DNA of 54,682 nucleotides from an uncultured Veillonella sp. Its GTDB lineage: Bacteria > Bacillota > Negativicutes > Veillonellales > Veillonellaceae. The notes beneath the pieces were generated by a model. It had not been told where the DNA came from. It saw only the letters and a program-made list of their open reading frames with translations, and ran no database searches. The DNA lies in contig CAJZEE010000004.1 in assembly GCA_915066865.1 (NCBI GenBank), positions 1 to 54,682 on the forward strand. Direction: 5' to 3'. Of this stretch, positions 43,176 to 52,306 are shown piece after piece. A program made the translations under genes and the position numbers. Each line of letters begins with the position of its first letter. Position 1 is the stretch's first letter.

Positions 43176-43931
43176 ATGCCATCTTTATCTGTAATCATTT
43201 TAGCCAGAAATGAAGAAAAACATATTGTAGATTGTATTAAAAGTATTCAATTTGCTGATGAAATATTAATTATTGATGATGGAAGTACAGATCAAACGGT
43301 ACCTCTTGCTACTAACTTGGGGGCTAAAGTTATACCACATCCTCTGAATGGAGATTGGTCACAACAACGGAGATTTGGTATATCTCAAGCACATTGTGAA
43401 TGGATTCTATTTATAGACTCGGATGAGCGTGTATCTCCTCAATTAGCAAAATCAATCCAAGAATCTATTAAAGGAGAGCCAAAGGCCTATTGGCTACGAA
43501 GATATAATTTATTCTATCACAATCCAGCTACTCATGGCGTAGTAAGACCTGATAAGGTTTTGAGATTAATGCCTCGTGAAGGGGCTACAGTGGAGGGGGC
43601 AGTCCATGAGACTTTTATTAGTCCTTATCCACAAGTTACATTAGAAGGTAAATTGTATCATTACACTTATGATAACTGGCATCAGTTCTTTGAAAAGTTC
43701 AATAAATACACTACAGCAGCGGCCAATAAGTACAAGGAACAAGGGAAATCTTGTAGTTTTTTAGGGGATATTATATTGCGTCCAACATGGGCATTTTTTA
43801 AGATATATATTTTGCAAGGTGGCATATTAGATGGAAAAATAGGTTTTCTATTATCTATCTACCATATGATGTACACCATGACGAAATATGTAAAATTATA
43901 TTATTTAAACAAATCTAATGGGCAATTATAA
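43176..43931 (+). CDS. Family 2 glycosyltransferase, WaaE/KdtX-like
   Basis: The 251-aa GT-A enzyme starts LSVIILARNEEKHIVDCI and shows EILIIDDGSTDQT and the metal-binding FIDSDERVS. It has the C-terminal pattern of WaaE-like LPS core glucosyltransferases (GAVHETF; TAAANKYKEQGK). The final residues YTMTKYVKLYYLNKSNGQL recur in a remnant at 46068-46139. The sugar donor is not determinable from sequence. Confidence 0.85.
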   Translation: MPSLSVIILARNEEKHIVDCIKSIQFADEILIIDDGSTDQTVPLATNLGAKVIPHPLNGDWSQQRRFGISQAHCEWILFIDSDERVSPQLAKSIQESIKGEPKAYWLRRYNLFYHNPATHGVVRPDKVLRLMPREGATVEGAVHETFISPYPQVTLEGKLYHYTYDNWHQFFEKFNKYTTAAANKYKEQGKSCSFLGDIILRPTWAFFKIYILQGGILDGKIGFLLSIYHMMYTMTKYVKLYYLNKSNGQL

Positions 43932-43997
43932 TCAGTAATTTAGTATAGTAGATTGCTATGGGGAATTATTGTTCTTGAAGTAGATATGGAAGTATGA

Positions 43998-46022
43998 ATG
44001 AGTGAACAGTTTTTTCTATCCCTACAACAAAATATAAAACTAATGCTTTGGGCTCCTATATTAAGCACCATCTTTCGAATCATATTCATGATTGTGTATA
44101 ATCCTTACCCTACATGGAAGGGACGCTGGAAATCTGTAGTGGGTTCATTGCGTTATGGCTTTTGGTGGGGGATGGATTTTGATGCTTATGTATTCTTACT
44201 ACCCTTAGTATTGGTGACACTCCCTGCATTATTATTTGATGGGTATCACCAAATAGAAGATGCTGTACGGTTAGTGGGATTAACTATTTATTCCTGTATA
44301 CTTTACGCAGCTTTTGCAGGAAAAATGATTTTTTATAAGCATTTCCATGATACGTATAACTATATGGTTCATTATGGAAATCATGCAGAGAAACATAATT
44401 TGATTGATGTATTTTTTAATCAAGATCGAGGAATTCTCGTCATTTTAGGATTGATTCCTATGATATTTATATCCTGGTATATGGGAGATTTCTTCTTATC
44501 CTTGCCATCTATACCCTATCCAACTATGGAAGAAACTTGGTCTATTGTAGCTTGGAATATAGGGCTTGTGGCTGCCTCCGTTTTGGGGTTTTATTGGTTC
44601 CGCTATGGTGGAACCTTATCTCATGATGATAAACCAGAATGGGATACGATTCCTACAGTAGTAAAAGAGGATATATTCTTTGCTCGTGCTACAGTACCAG
44701 ATCTATGTGCCTTAGAAACTGTGCTAAAACATCCACTTCGTGATGAATATACGGCATCTGCTGAGGACATTGATGACGCGATTCACCGTATTGTTCCTAA
44801 GGATTATAAAGATTCTTGGCAGGATTTGAATACACCGCTTCATGCATTCAAGCGCGTTGCATCAGGCCCTCGTATTGATAGACCACAACATATTTTCTTT
44901 ATTGTTGGTGAAAGTATCCCTCAGTGGTCTCTTGATGAACCTTATAAGGATCTCAATATATGCTCTGGTTTATGGGATTTTAAAGATAATCCTCATACGG
45001 TGCAAGTACCTAATTTTTTACCTGCCGGTAATGTATCTCGCCCATCTATTGTGAGTATGTTATCTGGTGTCTATGATGCGGGTACGGAAATCAATGAACG
45101 GGAAGCCTTCTGGCATGAACCATTGCCGACTTCTTTGGCATCTCAAATGAAGCGATTAGGCTATGATACGATTTATTGGTATGGTGGTAATGCTTCGTAC
45201 GGTAATTTTAATCACTTCGGTAATGCCCAAGGATTTGACCGTGTGGAAAGTGCTTCTGTTTTCTGTGGCCCTGATGCACCTAAAACTTGGGTAGGCGTCT
45301 ATGATCATGTATTTTTAGAACATATAGAACAAGAAATCAAATCTTTAGAACATCCTACATTCCATTTTATTTATACTACATCCAATCATGGTCCTTATAA
45401 AATGGAAGATTCCCTATTAGATTATGATCCTGAGAAGGTTATGCCAAATCTTGGAGATGATTTAAAATCTAACAAGAAACGCAATAAGGAATTGGCTACC
45501 TATCGCTATAGTGATAAGGCGATATTTAACTTTGTAAATGCTATGAAAGAGGCTTTTCCTGATAGTTTATTTGTTGTCACTGGTGACCATTCTAATCTAT
45601 TTGGCTCTTTGAATAATACATCCTTAATTCAACGAGATTATACCTTGCGCGATACATTCTGTACTGTAGGATTGTTGCAACATCCTGCTTTCACCAAGGA
45701 TACGATTACGGCGCCAATTGGCACGCATATGAGCCTCATGCCTACCATTATTGAAGCCATTGCACCAAAGGGTTTCGAATATTATTCCATCGTACCGTCC
45801 TTGTTTGATGAACAGCCAGATACATTAGTTACACCATATCAATGGATTACGCCTCATATGATGGGCGATGTTCGTATGGATTATGGTGAAAGCAACATAC
45901 CATCCTATAAACCGGTTGAGCCAATTCGCCCTATTGATAATCATGGGGACGATGCGCGAGACTGGACATTATTAACTATGTGGTATATTAATTATTATGA
46001 AAATAAAGTTAAATACCAATAA
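43998..46022 (+). CDS. LtaS-like sulfatase-fold membrane phosphotransferase (2)
   Basis: The 674-aa product is a second protein of the same clan, with about five N-terminal helices and an extracytoplasmic sulfatase domain: VGESIPQWS, GNVSRPSIVSMLSG, YGGNASYGNFNHFGNAQGFD, YTTSNHGPY and TGDHSNLFG. Where paralogue 1 has Thr in GTGT, this protein has Ser347 (GNVSRPS) as the apparent nucleophile. It lies between a glycosyltransferase gene and a glycosyltransferase remnant, which suggests an acceptor within the same envelope glycan. Confidence 0.85.
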   Translation: MSEQFFLSLQQNIKLMLWAPILSTIFRIIFMIVYNPYPTWKGRWKSVVGSLRYGFWWGMDFDAYVFLLPLVLVTLPALLFDGYHQIEDAVRLVGLTIYSCILYAAFAGKMIFYKHFHDTYNYMVHYGNHAEKHNLIDVFFNQDRGILVILGLIPMIFISWYMGDFFLSLPSIPYPTMEETWSIVAWNIGLVAASVLGFYWFRYGGTLSHDDKPEWDTIPTVVKEDIFFARATVPDLCALETVLKHPLRDEYTASAEDIDDAIHRIVPKDYKDSWQDLNTPLHAFKRVASGPRIDRPQHIFFIVGESIPQWSLDEPYKDLNICSGLWDFKDNPHTVQVPNFLPAGNVSRPSIVSMLSGVYDAGTEINEREAFWHEPLPTSLASQMKRLGYDTIYWYGGNASYGNFNHFGNAQGFDRVESASVFCGPDAPKTWVGVYDHVFLEHIEQEIKSLEHPTFHFIYTTSNHGPYKMEDSLLDYDPEKVMPNLGDDLKSNKKRNKELATYRYSDKAIFNFVNAMKEAFPDSLFVVTGDHSNLFGSLNNTSLIQRDYTLRDTFCTVGLLQHPAFTKDTITAPIGTHMSLMPTIIEAIAPKGFEYYSIVPSLFDEQPDTLVTPYQWITPHMMGDVRMDYGESNIPSYKPVEPIRPIDNHGDDARDWTLLTMWYINYYENKVKYQ

Positions 46023-46067
46023 GTATTGTTTATAATATTTTTATTCAGTAATAAGCAATTATGTTTT

Positions 46068-46139
46068 AATCAATATTTCTATACGATGACTAAATACGTA
46101 AAGTTTTACTATTTACTAAAATCCAAGGGCAAATTGTAA
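46068..46139 (+). pseudogene. 3' remnant of a WaaE-like glycosyltransferase gene
   Basis: The frame ending at TAA (46137-46139) reads YTMTKYVKFYYLLKSKGKL. This matches the last 19 residues of the gene at 43176-43931 (YTMTKYVKLYYLNKSNGQL) at 15 of 19 positions. Nothing upstream of about 46068 matches, so it is a truncated copy. It ends 13 nt before the next gene. Confidence 0.8.
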
Positions 46140-46152
46140 TAGAGGGAGCATT

Positions 46153-47091
46153 ATGTTAGGCAATTTTGGAAAACATTGGCATATAGGCCGTACTATATAT
46201 GGCAAGCGCACATGGCGTGAAACGAGACGAACCTTCTTACATACAATGCGCTCTTGTCTTCATGACTCAACGGTTACGGAATTTGAAAACTTCTTTAAAT
46301 CTTATACTCCAGATCCAAAGCTGTTGGAAAAACATCCTAGTCTCTATGAATTGATGAGTCGTATGTTTTTGATTAAAAACTCTACGCCACAATGGCGTTT
46401 GGAAGCTCTTCGTCAGCATTTCACCATATTACAAGAGGTGTTTACGGATAAAGCGATTCAGCTCATGTATGTAGACGAAGCGGAGTTTGATTATTTCGAT
46501 AAAAAACGGGGTATTACCTTTTGGAGTTCCGATGAGCTCAATATGTCTGCTCATCTATATTACGAGCCGGGACAACGTAAGGAAGGTTTCTTGACAGTTA
46601 TGCTCTTGCTCGAAGATAAGGGCGTATACCATGCAAATATTCGCTTTGCTAAAGGCCCTAATGGAGAGAGAACTCTTGTTATCGGTACTATTCAAGGTTA
46701 TAAAGATGGTCTTGATCGAGCTAAGAAGATTACGAAAAAGATGTATGGTTACCGTCCGAAGAACTTTATTACCTTCTTGATTCGTGAAATCGCTCGTGCT
46801 GCGCGAGTAGAATCCATACTTGCCGTATCTGATGAAGGCTTTTATGCAAATTCACATATGGTGCGTGGTAATAAATCAAAGGTGGCCGTATTAGATACCT
46901 TGTGGGAGGATATTGGGGGTACAGTATTGGAATCCGATCCAAATTACTTTACTATTCCTCTTGAAGAAGAACGCAAACCTATGGAAGAGATTAAATCACA
47001 AAAACGTAGCCAATATCGTAATCGCTATGCTCTTTTAGATGAGTATGAAACTATAATTCAAGAAAACATAAAACCGTACGTAAAGGCCTAG
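46153..47091 (+). CDS. VirK/YbjX family (DUF535) protein
   Basis: The 312-aa product resembles VirK/YbjX proteins. It has FENFFKSYTPDPKLLEKHPSLYELMSRMF, FWSSDELNMSAHLYYEPGQRKEGFLTVMLLLE, LVIGTIQGYK and SDEGFYANSHMVRGNKSKVAVLD. Homologues occur near LPS genes and affect resistance to antimicrobial peptides or virulence in enterics; the mechanism is unknown. GAGGGAG lies 4 nt before the ATG. It is 9 nt from the next gene, so co-transcription is likely. Confidence 0.85.
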   Translation: MLGNFGKHWHIGRTIYGKRTWRETRRTFLHTMRSCLHDSTVTEFENFFKSYTPDPKLLEKHPSLYELMSRMFLIKNSTPQWRLEALRQHFTILQEVFTDKAIQLMYVDEAEFDYFDKKRGITFWSSDELNMSAHLYYEPGQRKEGFLTVMLLLEDKGVYHANIRFAKGPNGERTLVIGTIQGYKDGLDRAKKITKKMYGYRPKNFITFLIREIARAARVESILAVSDEGFYANSHMVRGNKSKVAVLDTLWEDIGGTVLESDPNYFTIPLEEERKPMEEIKSQKRSQYRNRYALLDEYETIIQENIKPYVKA

Positions 47092-47100
47092 AGGTGTGCT

Positions 47101-48321
47101 ATGCGCGTAGCAATTTTAGAAAGTATTGTCATGCCTGCTGGTCATGAGGTGGAGTTTGATCGCATCCTCATCAATGAACTGAAGCGTCAAGGTCATGAAC
47201 CAGTATTATTTGTGCCGGAGAACTTTCCTTTCAAAGTAGACTATGGAGTAGATATAGTGTACATAGGAGGGGGAGAAGTAGTGACCTATGCGGGGGCATC
47301 TAAATGGAAGAAGCTATTTTTATCCATTTTGCGAGAACGCCGTCGTCGCAGTTGGTTCACATCAGCAGCAGAAAAAATTAAAGAACATAATATAGATGCT
47401 TTAATCATTCCCACAGGGACATACCGTTATATTAAAGCTTTGTTAGACACGCCATTAAAGGACAGTAAGGCAGCAGTACATGTTATCTTCCATGGTATTG
47501 GGAAGGGCGAAATGGATCGCTTTATTAAGCAAGCTCATCGTGCTAATGCATATAAAAACGTGTACCTCGATGTTATCTCTTTGCGCGATGATATGTTGCG
47601 CTCTGATTTACCAAGAGTTCGTAAAATCTTGCCTCCTGTATTCTTGCCATCGAGTGAATTGAGTGGAGAACAAAAGAATAGTGATACACAAGGTAATGTT
47701 AATATACAAGACCAAAAAGTTCCGAATTCTACAACTTGTATAGGTACTAATTTGGAAACCTCTATATCAGCAAATAAACCGATAAAATTAGGTTTCTTTG
47801 GTCAATTTAGAAAAGAGAAAAACATTGAGCGCTTTATAGATGCCTTTGTATCGCTGAATTATGATGATTCGGTACAACTCGTCGTTCAAGGGGCAACGGT
47901 AAAGCCTGAAGATGGAGCTTTATTTGAGTCTATCATCAAGAAATATAGCCAGTATAATAATATTAAGTTCATCCATGCCAGTCTGATAGGGAAAGACTGG
48001 GATACAGCATTGTTGAGTGTAGATGCTCTATTATTGCCCTATGGGGCTGAACGATATCGCTATCACTGGGCAGCTATGTTATTTACGGCTATTGGCTTTC
48101 ACAAGCCTGTTCTTATATCTCCAGAAATTAATCCCGAGGTATTAGAACAGTATTCTATTGGGGAATTTTTAAATTTAGATGATGCACATTCCATCAGACA
48201 GGGGATTCAAACGTTTGTAGAGAATTTACAGCATCATAAAGAGCAATATAATCAAGGTTTAATGAATGCAAATGAGGACTACAGTCATCGTGCATTGATT
48301 CAATCCATCATATATATATAG
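47101..48321 (+). CDS. GT-B glycosyltransferase (family 4-like)
   Basis: The 406-aa product has two Rossmann-like halves. The N-terminal half is MRVAILESIVMPAGHEVEFDRIL; the C-terminal half holds IKLGFFGQFRKEKNIERFIDAF and DALLLPYG, typical of GT4. A poorly conserved linker of about 40 residues separates them. The donor and acceptor are unknown. It follows the VirK-like gene closely. Confidence 0.78.
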   Translation: MRVAILESIVMPAGHEVEFDRILINELKRQGHEPVLFVPENFPFKVDYGVDIVYIGGGEVVTYAGASKWKKLFLSILRERRRRSWFTSAAEKIKEHNIDALIIPTGTYRYIKALLDTPLKDSKAAVHVIFHGIGKGEMDRFIKQAHRANAYKNVYLDVISLRDDMLRSDLPRVRKILPPVFLPSSELSGEQKNSDTQGNVNIQDQKVPNSTTCIGTNLETSISANKPIKLGFFGQFRKEKNIERFIDAFVSLNYDDSVQLVVQGATVKPEDGALFESIIKKYSQYNNIKFIHASLIGKDWDTALLSVDALLLPYGAERYRYHWAAMLFTAIGFHKPVLISPEINPEVLEQYSIGEFLNLDDAHSIRQGIQTFVENLQHHKEQYNQGLMNANEDYSHRALIQSIIYI

Positions 48322-48350
48322 ATTTATATTATTTGTAAGGGAGAATTACT

Positions 48351-49529
48351 ATGAGAGTAGTATTAAAGTTAAGTTTAGAGTCATGGATTGCTATTATGAT
48401 TACGTTAATGGTGTGTCTTACAAGGTTATCCATGGCAGCTGGTCAAGTATTTTATGTTATTGCTATTTTATTAAGTATTTTCTATATTTGGAAACATAGG
48501 CATGACTTATATGTTCCGTCCTATGTTAAAAAATATAGTAAAACGTTTGCTCTAATGTTGTTATTGTTATTGCCTTCCGCAGTATTAACGAACAATATAG
48601 CTGTAGGATTACCTGAATTTATCAATGTTTGGCTGTGGCGGATTCCTGTGTTTTTCGTTATCGCTCTGTGTATTCGTGATAAGAAAATATTATTTACGAT
48701 GCTTGCCGTATTCTTTGTGGATTTTGGTATCGATAATTTAGTAGCCTTTTATCAACATTTTTCTGGAATGACTGATAGAGGGTGGGGATTTGGTAGTAGC
48801 GTGTTGACCATATCAGGCCTTATGGTTATGCTAGTACCTATTTTCTGCGTCATTTTATTAGATTCGGCCTTTCCTAGCTATGTGAAAGCATCTGCTCTAT
48901 GGGCACTGGGTTGTGTTGGTTTTGGTATGTATGGCAATCAAAGTAGAGGTTCTTGGCTCTTTAATATGATTATGGTACCTATTGTATCTCTGCCGTATTT
49001 GATAAAGCGTTTTGTCTATGTAATAGCAGTTCTTGCTACATTAGGTGGAGTTGTATGGGGATTTAGTACACAGCCACATTATGTGGCTAGATTTGAATCC
49101 ATTACCAATACGACCACAGATGGTTCCAACCTAGGTCGCTTTGATGTGTGGACATCGTCCATTAATATGTTTAAAGACCATCCTGTGACAGGTGTAGGTA
49201 TAGGACAATGGCGTACTATATATGAAGCATCCTATCGATTACCAACGGAAAATCAACATTTATATCATGCTCATAATAACTTTATTCAACTTCTTGGTGA
49301 GGTAGGTCTGTTAGGTCTACTAGGGGTTCTCATCTTTTATGGATCTATTATCGTTGATAATTTTGTGGTTTGGGTTAAGACGCGAGATCCTTATAGTCTT
49401 TGTGCTATGATTGCTGTTATCTGTTATGTATTTGTATTTGGCCAAGTGGAGTATACTTTAGATAATTCGTCCGGAATGCGCATTATGTATTTTATGTTAG
49501 CTACGATGCTTCAATTGCGGGATAATTGA
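48351..49529 (+). CDS. O-antigen ligase family (WaaL/RfaL-like) membrane protein
   Basis: The 392-aa product has about ten to twelve membrane segments and a large periplasmic loop. The Wzy_C-type motif HAHNNFIQLLGEVGLLGLLG is present, with PVTGVGIGQWR upstream, both typical of O-antigen ligases. It may join polymerised O-antigen to lipid A-core in the periplasm. AAGGGAG precedes the ATG. A leader region with its own attenuator separates it from the next gene. Confidence 0.85.
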   Translation: MRVVLKLSLESWIAIMITLMVCLTRLSMAAGQVFYVIAILLSIFYIWKHRHDLYVPSYVKKYSKTFALMLLLLLPSAVLTNNIAVGLPEFINVWLWRIPVFFVIALCIRDKKILFTMLAVFFVDFGIDNLVAFYQHFSGMTDRGWGFGSSVLTISGLMVMLVPIFCVILLDSAFPSYVKASALWALGCVGFGMYGNQSRGSWLFNMIMVPIVSLPYLIKRFVYVIAVLATLGGVVWGFSTQPHYVARFESITNTTTDGSNLGRFDVWTSSINMFKDHPVTGVGIGQWRTIYEASYRLPTENQHLYHAHNNFIQLLGEVGLLGLLGVLIFYGSIIVDNFVVWVKTRDPYSLCAMIAVICYVFVFGQVEYTLDNSSGMRIMYFMLATMLQLRDN

Positions 49530-49653
49530 GAATCGTATATCTGTATTGGAAAGCATTTAACTACCATCTAATAGACAATTAAGTAGGATTCAAATAGACT
49601 TAAAAAATAAATAACTACATAAAAGATAGGTGAAATCTATGTTTTTTTATAGT

Positions 49654-49687
49654 TTTACATATTTAAATATGATACAATATATGTAAA
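49654..49687. repeat. Inverted repeat in the leader of the sugar transferase gene
   Basis: TTTACATAT (49654-49662) and ATATGTAAA (49679-49687) are 16 nt apart. It may be an operator. No clear promoter was identified in the 250-nt spacer. Confidence 0.45.
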
Positions 49688-49716
49688 TATTGGTACATTG
49701 TATTCGTATGATAGAG

Positions 49717-49763
49717 AGGTTGTTTTCTTAATATTTTGAGATTGAGAAAATAACCTTTTCTTA
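49717..49763 (+). terminator. Leader hairpin with T-rich tail before the sugar transferase gene
   Basis: A 12-bp stem AGGTTGTTTTCT / AGAAAATAACCT (one G-U pair) with a 16-nt loop is followed by TTTCTTAT. It ends 18 nt before the ATG, so it can attenuate the downstream operon or end the upstream one. Confidence 0.6.
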
Positions 49764-49780
49764 TAATTTGGGGTATTAGT

Positions 49781-51220
49781 ATGAATAGTTCTATCTGTAA
49801 TAACAATAATAAAAAGTTATTTATTAGTAAGCTCATAGTGCTTATAGCAGATTATATTGCTATTGTTTTGGGGACATTGGCAGCCTATTATTTACGTTTA
49901 AACTTATCAATTTTACCGGTAAGTTCAAATTTTAAGGTAGAAGAAATCTACGTATATGGTATTGTGCCTATCGTATTTTTAACTATATTATTGCTTAATA
50001 ATGCTTATTCTGTGGTAACACCTTATTGGGATACGATGAAAAATTTATTTCGCAGCATTACCATAGGGGTTGTTGTATCGATTGTTCTAATGTACACGGG
50101 CCATGTAATTAATGATGTGTCTCGTCTATTTGTTGCCTTTGCTTATATATGTATGCTCGTATTTATCTTTAGCGAGCGTTTTATTGTAGGAAAAATACTT
50201 TCAAAAGCAGGGTATTTAACAATTCCAATCCTTCTCGTTGGGGCGGGTAAGACTTCGGAACTTGTAAAGAGGGCTTTAGATCGCATGCCGATTACTACCT
50301 ATAAGATTATTGGTTATGTAGATGATAATCCTAAATCATCATCTATCGCTAAAGAATATCCATGCCTTGGGGCCTTTAAAGATGTAGAAAGTGTTATTAA
50401 AGATACAGGCGTTCAAACAGTACTGATTTGTGCGCCCGGACTTGAGCCAAAAAAATTGGTTTCTTTAATAAATCAATTACAATTGTTAGTAAAACGGGTG
50501 GCCTTTGTTCCTGAATTATTTGGTTTACCTACAAGTAATATTACAGCACGTGGCATGATGGAAGAGCAGGCGGTAGTATTGCGTGTACAAAATAATCTAG
50601 CTCGCAAGTCTAATCGTATTATCAAACGTATATTTGATATTGTGGTTACTATATGTGGTGGTTTTTTTATATTACCATTTATGCTATTCATAGCTGTTAT
50701 TATTTATTTAGATTCAGAAGGACCTATTATATATAAACAAAAACGAATAGGACAGAATGGAAAAGAGTTTAATTTTTATAAGTTTAGGTCTATGGTTAAA
50801 AATGCAGATATCATACTTGAAGAATACTTAAATACTCATGAGAGTGAAAAGATAGAATGGCAAAAGAATTTTAAATTAAAGAATGATCCTCGAGTTACTA
50901 AGATAGGTAGAATAATCCGAAAAACAAGTATTGATGAACTACCCCAACTATGGAATGTATTGATTGGGGATATGAGTCTAGTTGGACCTAGACCATTATT
51001 ACCCAATGAAGTAGAACGATATAACAGCTATATTGAGGATTATAAGTTAGTGTTACCAGGGCTCACCGGTGTATGGCAAGTAAGTGGTCGTAGTGATACA
51101 ACATTTGAACAACGAGCGATAATGGATTCTTGGTATATTCATAATTGGTCCATATGGATTGATATTGTGTATTTGTTGAAAACCGTCTTGGCGGTTGTGA
51201 AGTCAAAAGGTGCTTATTAA
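49781..51220 (+). CDS. Polyprenyl-phosphate hexose-1-phosphate transferase (WbaP/WcaJ type)
   Basis: The 479-aa product has about four N-terminal membrane helices (10-135), a Rossmann-like CoA-binding/nucleotide domain (about 145-235: IPILLVGAGKTSELVKRAL) and a C-terminal bacterial sugar transferase domain. The last has a membrane helix, then YKQKRIGQNGKEFNFYKFRSM, DELPQLWNVLIGDMSLVGPRPLLPNE and PGLTGVWQVSGRS. It starts glycan building on undecaprenyl phosphate. The sugar (glucose or galactose) cannot be told. Confidence 0.92.
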   Translation: MNSSICNNNNKKLFISKLIVLIADYIAIVLGTLAAYYLRLNLSILPVSSNFKVEEIYVYGIVPIVFLTILLLNNAYSVVTPYWDTMKNLFRSITIGVVVSIVLMYTGHVINDVSRLFVAFAYICMLVFIFSERFIVGKILSKAGYLTIPILLVGAGKTSELVKRALDRMPITTYKIIGYVDDNPKSSSIAKEYPCLGAFKDVESVIKDTGVQTVLICAPGLEPKKLVSLINQLQLLVKRVAFVPELFGLPTSNITARGMMEEQAVVLRVQNNLARKSNRIIKRIFDIVVTICGGFFILPFMLFIAVIIYLDSEGPIIYKQKRIGQNGKEFNFYKFRSMVKNADIILEEYLNTHESEKIEWQKNFKLKNDPRVTKIGRIIRKTSIDELPQLWNVLIGDMSLVGPRPLLPNEVERYNSYIEDYKLVLPGLTGVWQVSGRSDTTFEQRAIMDSWYIHNWSIWIDIVYLLKTVLAVVKSKGAY

Positions 51221-51239
51221 ATAATATATAGGAATTAGT

Positions 51240-52289
51240 ATGAATACATATCTTATTTACATTGCTCCAGGTATTGGTGATTTTATTATTGCCATGCCGC
51301 TCATTCAGAGTATTAAATCGCAAGATCCAACAGCAGTCATTGATATGTTTACATGTAGTGATAAAAGACGTATTGGTCTAAACAAAAAGATGGTGGAGTT
51401 ACAAGGGGATATTCGTCATTGTTACTACTACACTAAGAATGAACCATTTCATTCCTTAATGTTTTTGTTGAAAGTTGGTTATCATAGTTACGATTATGGT
51501 ATTGTACTTGAGCATTTTAGTTCTAAGTATATGTCATCATGGCCGAGTAAGATAATAAATTTTTGTTGTAAAACTACTATAGGTGCGCATAATCCATATA
51601 ATGGTGCTACCTATGAGAAATCTATAAATCGTCCAGATAGTTATTATATATATGACTTAGAAAATGATATATTGAAACAGTTAGGTTTTGAGCCAACTGT
51701 TATGCAGCTTGAAGCATATTCTGTTGATAAGAACCCTGAATTAAAACCAATCATAATCAATCATCCATCTATCGTTTTTTGTATAGGCTCAGGTCATGTA
51801 GCGAATGAAAAATTACACGATCCTTATGCATTAAGTCTTAAGTCATGGCCGACTAAGAATTGGGTAGAACTTGGAAATAAACTAGTTCAACGGGGTTATG
51901 AGGTTATCTTTATTGGTGGCTCAATGGAACAAGGTATGATTGAACCTTATCATGATGAATTAGATTCACGTATTGTTAGTTTTATAGGAAAACACTCTAT
52001 TAAAGAGAGTTTTCAAGTGGTACGAGAAGCAGATCTTGTTGTCGGTGTAGATACAGGGCTTATTCATGCAGCCGCTATACAAGGAACTGCTACATTAACA
52101 CTTTTTGGGTGTACGGATCCAATTATTGTAAAGCCATTCGGCCCATATAGTAAGATTATTTATCATGCCATAGAATGTTCACCATGTTTGGGATATGATC
52201 AATCTTATACATGTACTAATAATAAATGTATGCAGGGAATCTCAGTAGCGGTTGTATTAGATTCTATATTACATATTTTTGAGAGATAG
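51240..52289 (+). CDS. Glycosyltransferase family 9 (heptosyltransferase-like)
   Basis: The 349-aa GT-B enzyme belongs to the ADP-heptose:LPS heptosyltransferase family. It starts NTYLIYIAPGIGDFIIAMPLIQSI, has SWPTKNWVELGNKLVQRGYEVIFIGGS, VGVDTGLIHAAAIQGTATLTLFGCTDP and the Cys-rich ECSPCLG...CTNNKCM end. AGGA precedes the ATG by 6 nt. It is part of the polysaccharide operon. The donor may be heptose or another sugar. Confidence 0.88.
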   Translation: MNTYLIYIAPGIGDFIIAMPLIQSIKSQDPTAVIDMFTCSDKRRIGLNKKMVELQGDIRHCYYYTKNEPFHSLMFLLKVGYHSYDYGIVLEHFSSKYMSSWPSKIINFCCKTTIGAHNPYNGATYEKSINRPDSYYIYDLENDILKQLGFEPTVMQLEAYSVDKNPELKPIIINHPSIVFCIGSGHVANEKLHDPYALSLKSWPTKNWVELGNKLVQRGYEVIFIGGSMEQGMIEPYHDELDSRIVSFIGKHSIKESFQVVREADLVVGVDTGLIHAAAIQGTATLTLFGCTDPIIVKPFGPYSKIIYHAIECSPCLGYDQSYTCTNNKCMQGISVAVVLDSILHIFER

Positions 52290-52306
52290 AGAGATAGGAA
52301 GAATAA

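Noticed and set aside
46023..46152. Short leader peptide before the VirK-like gene
   Set aside because: The only sensible frame lacks a proper start and aligns with the end of the glycosyltransferase at 43176, so it was called a remnant.
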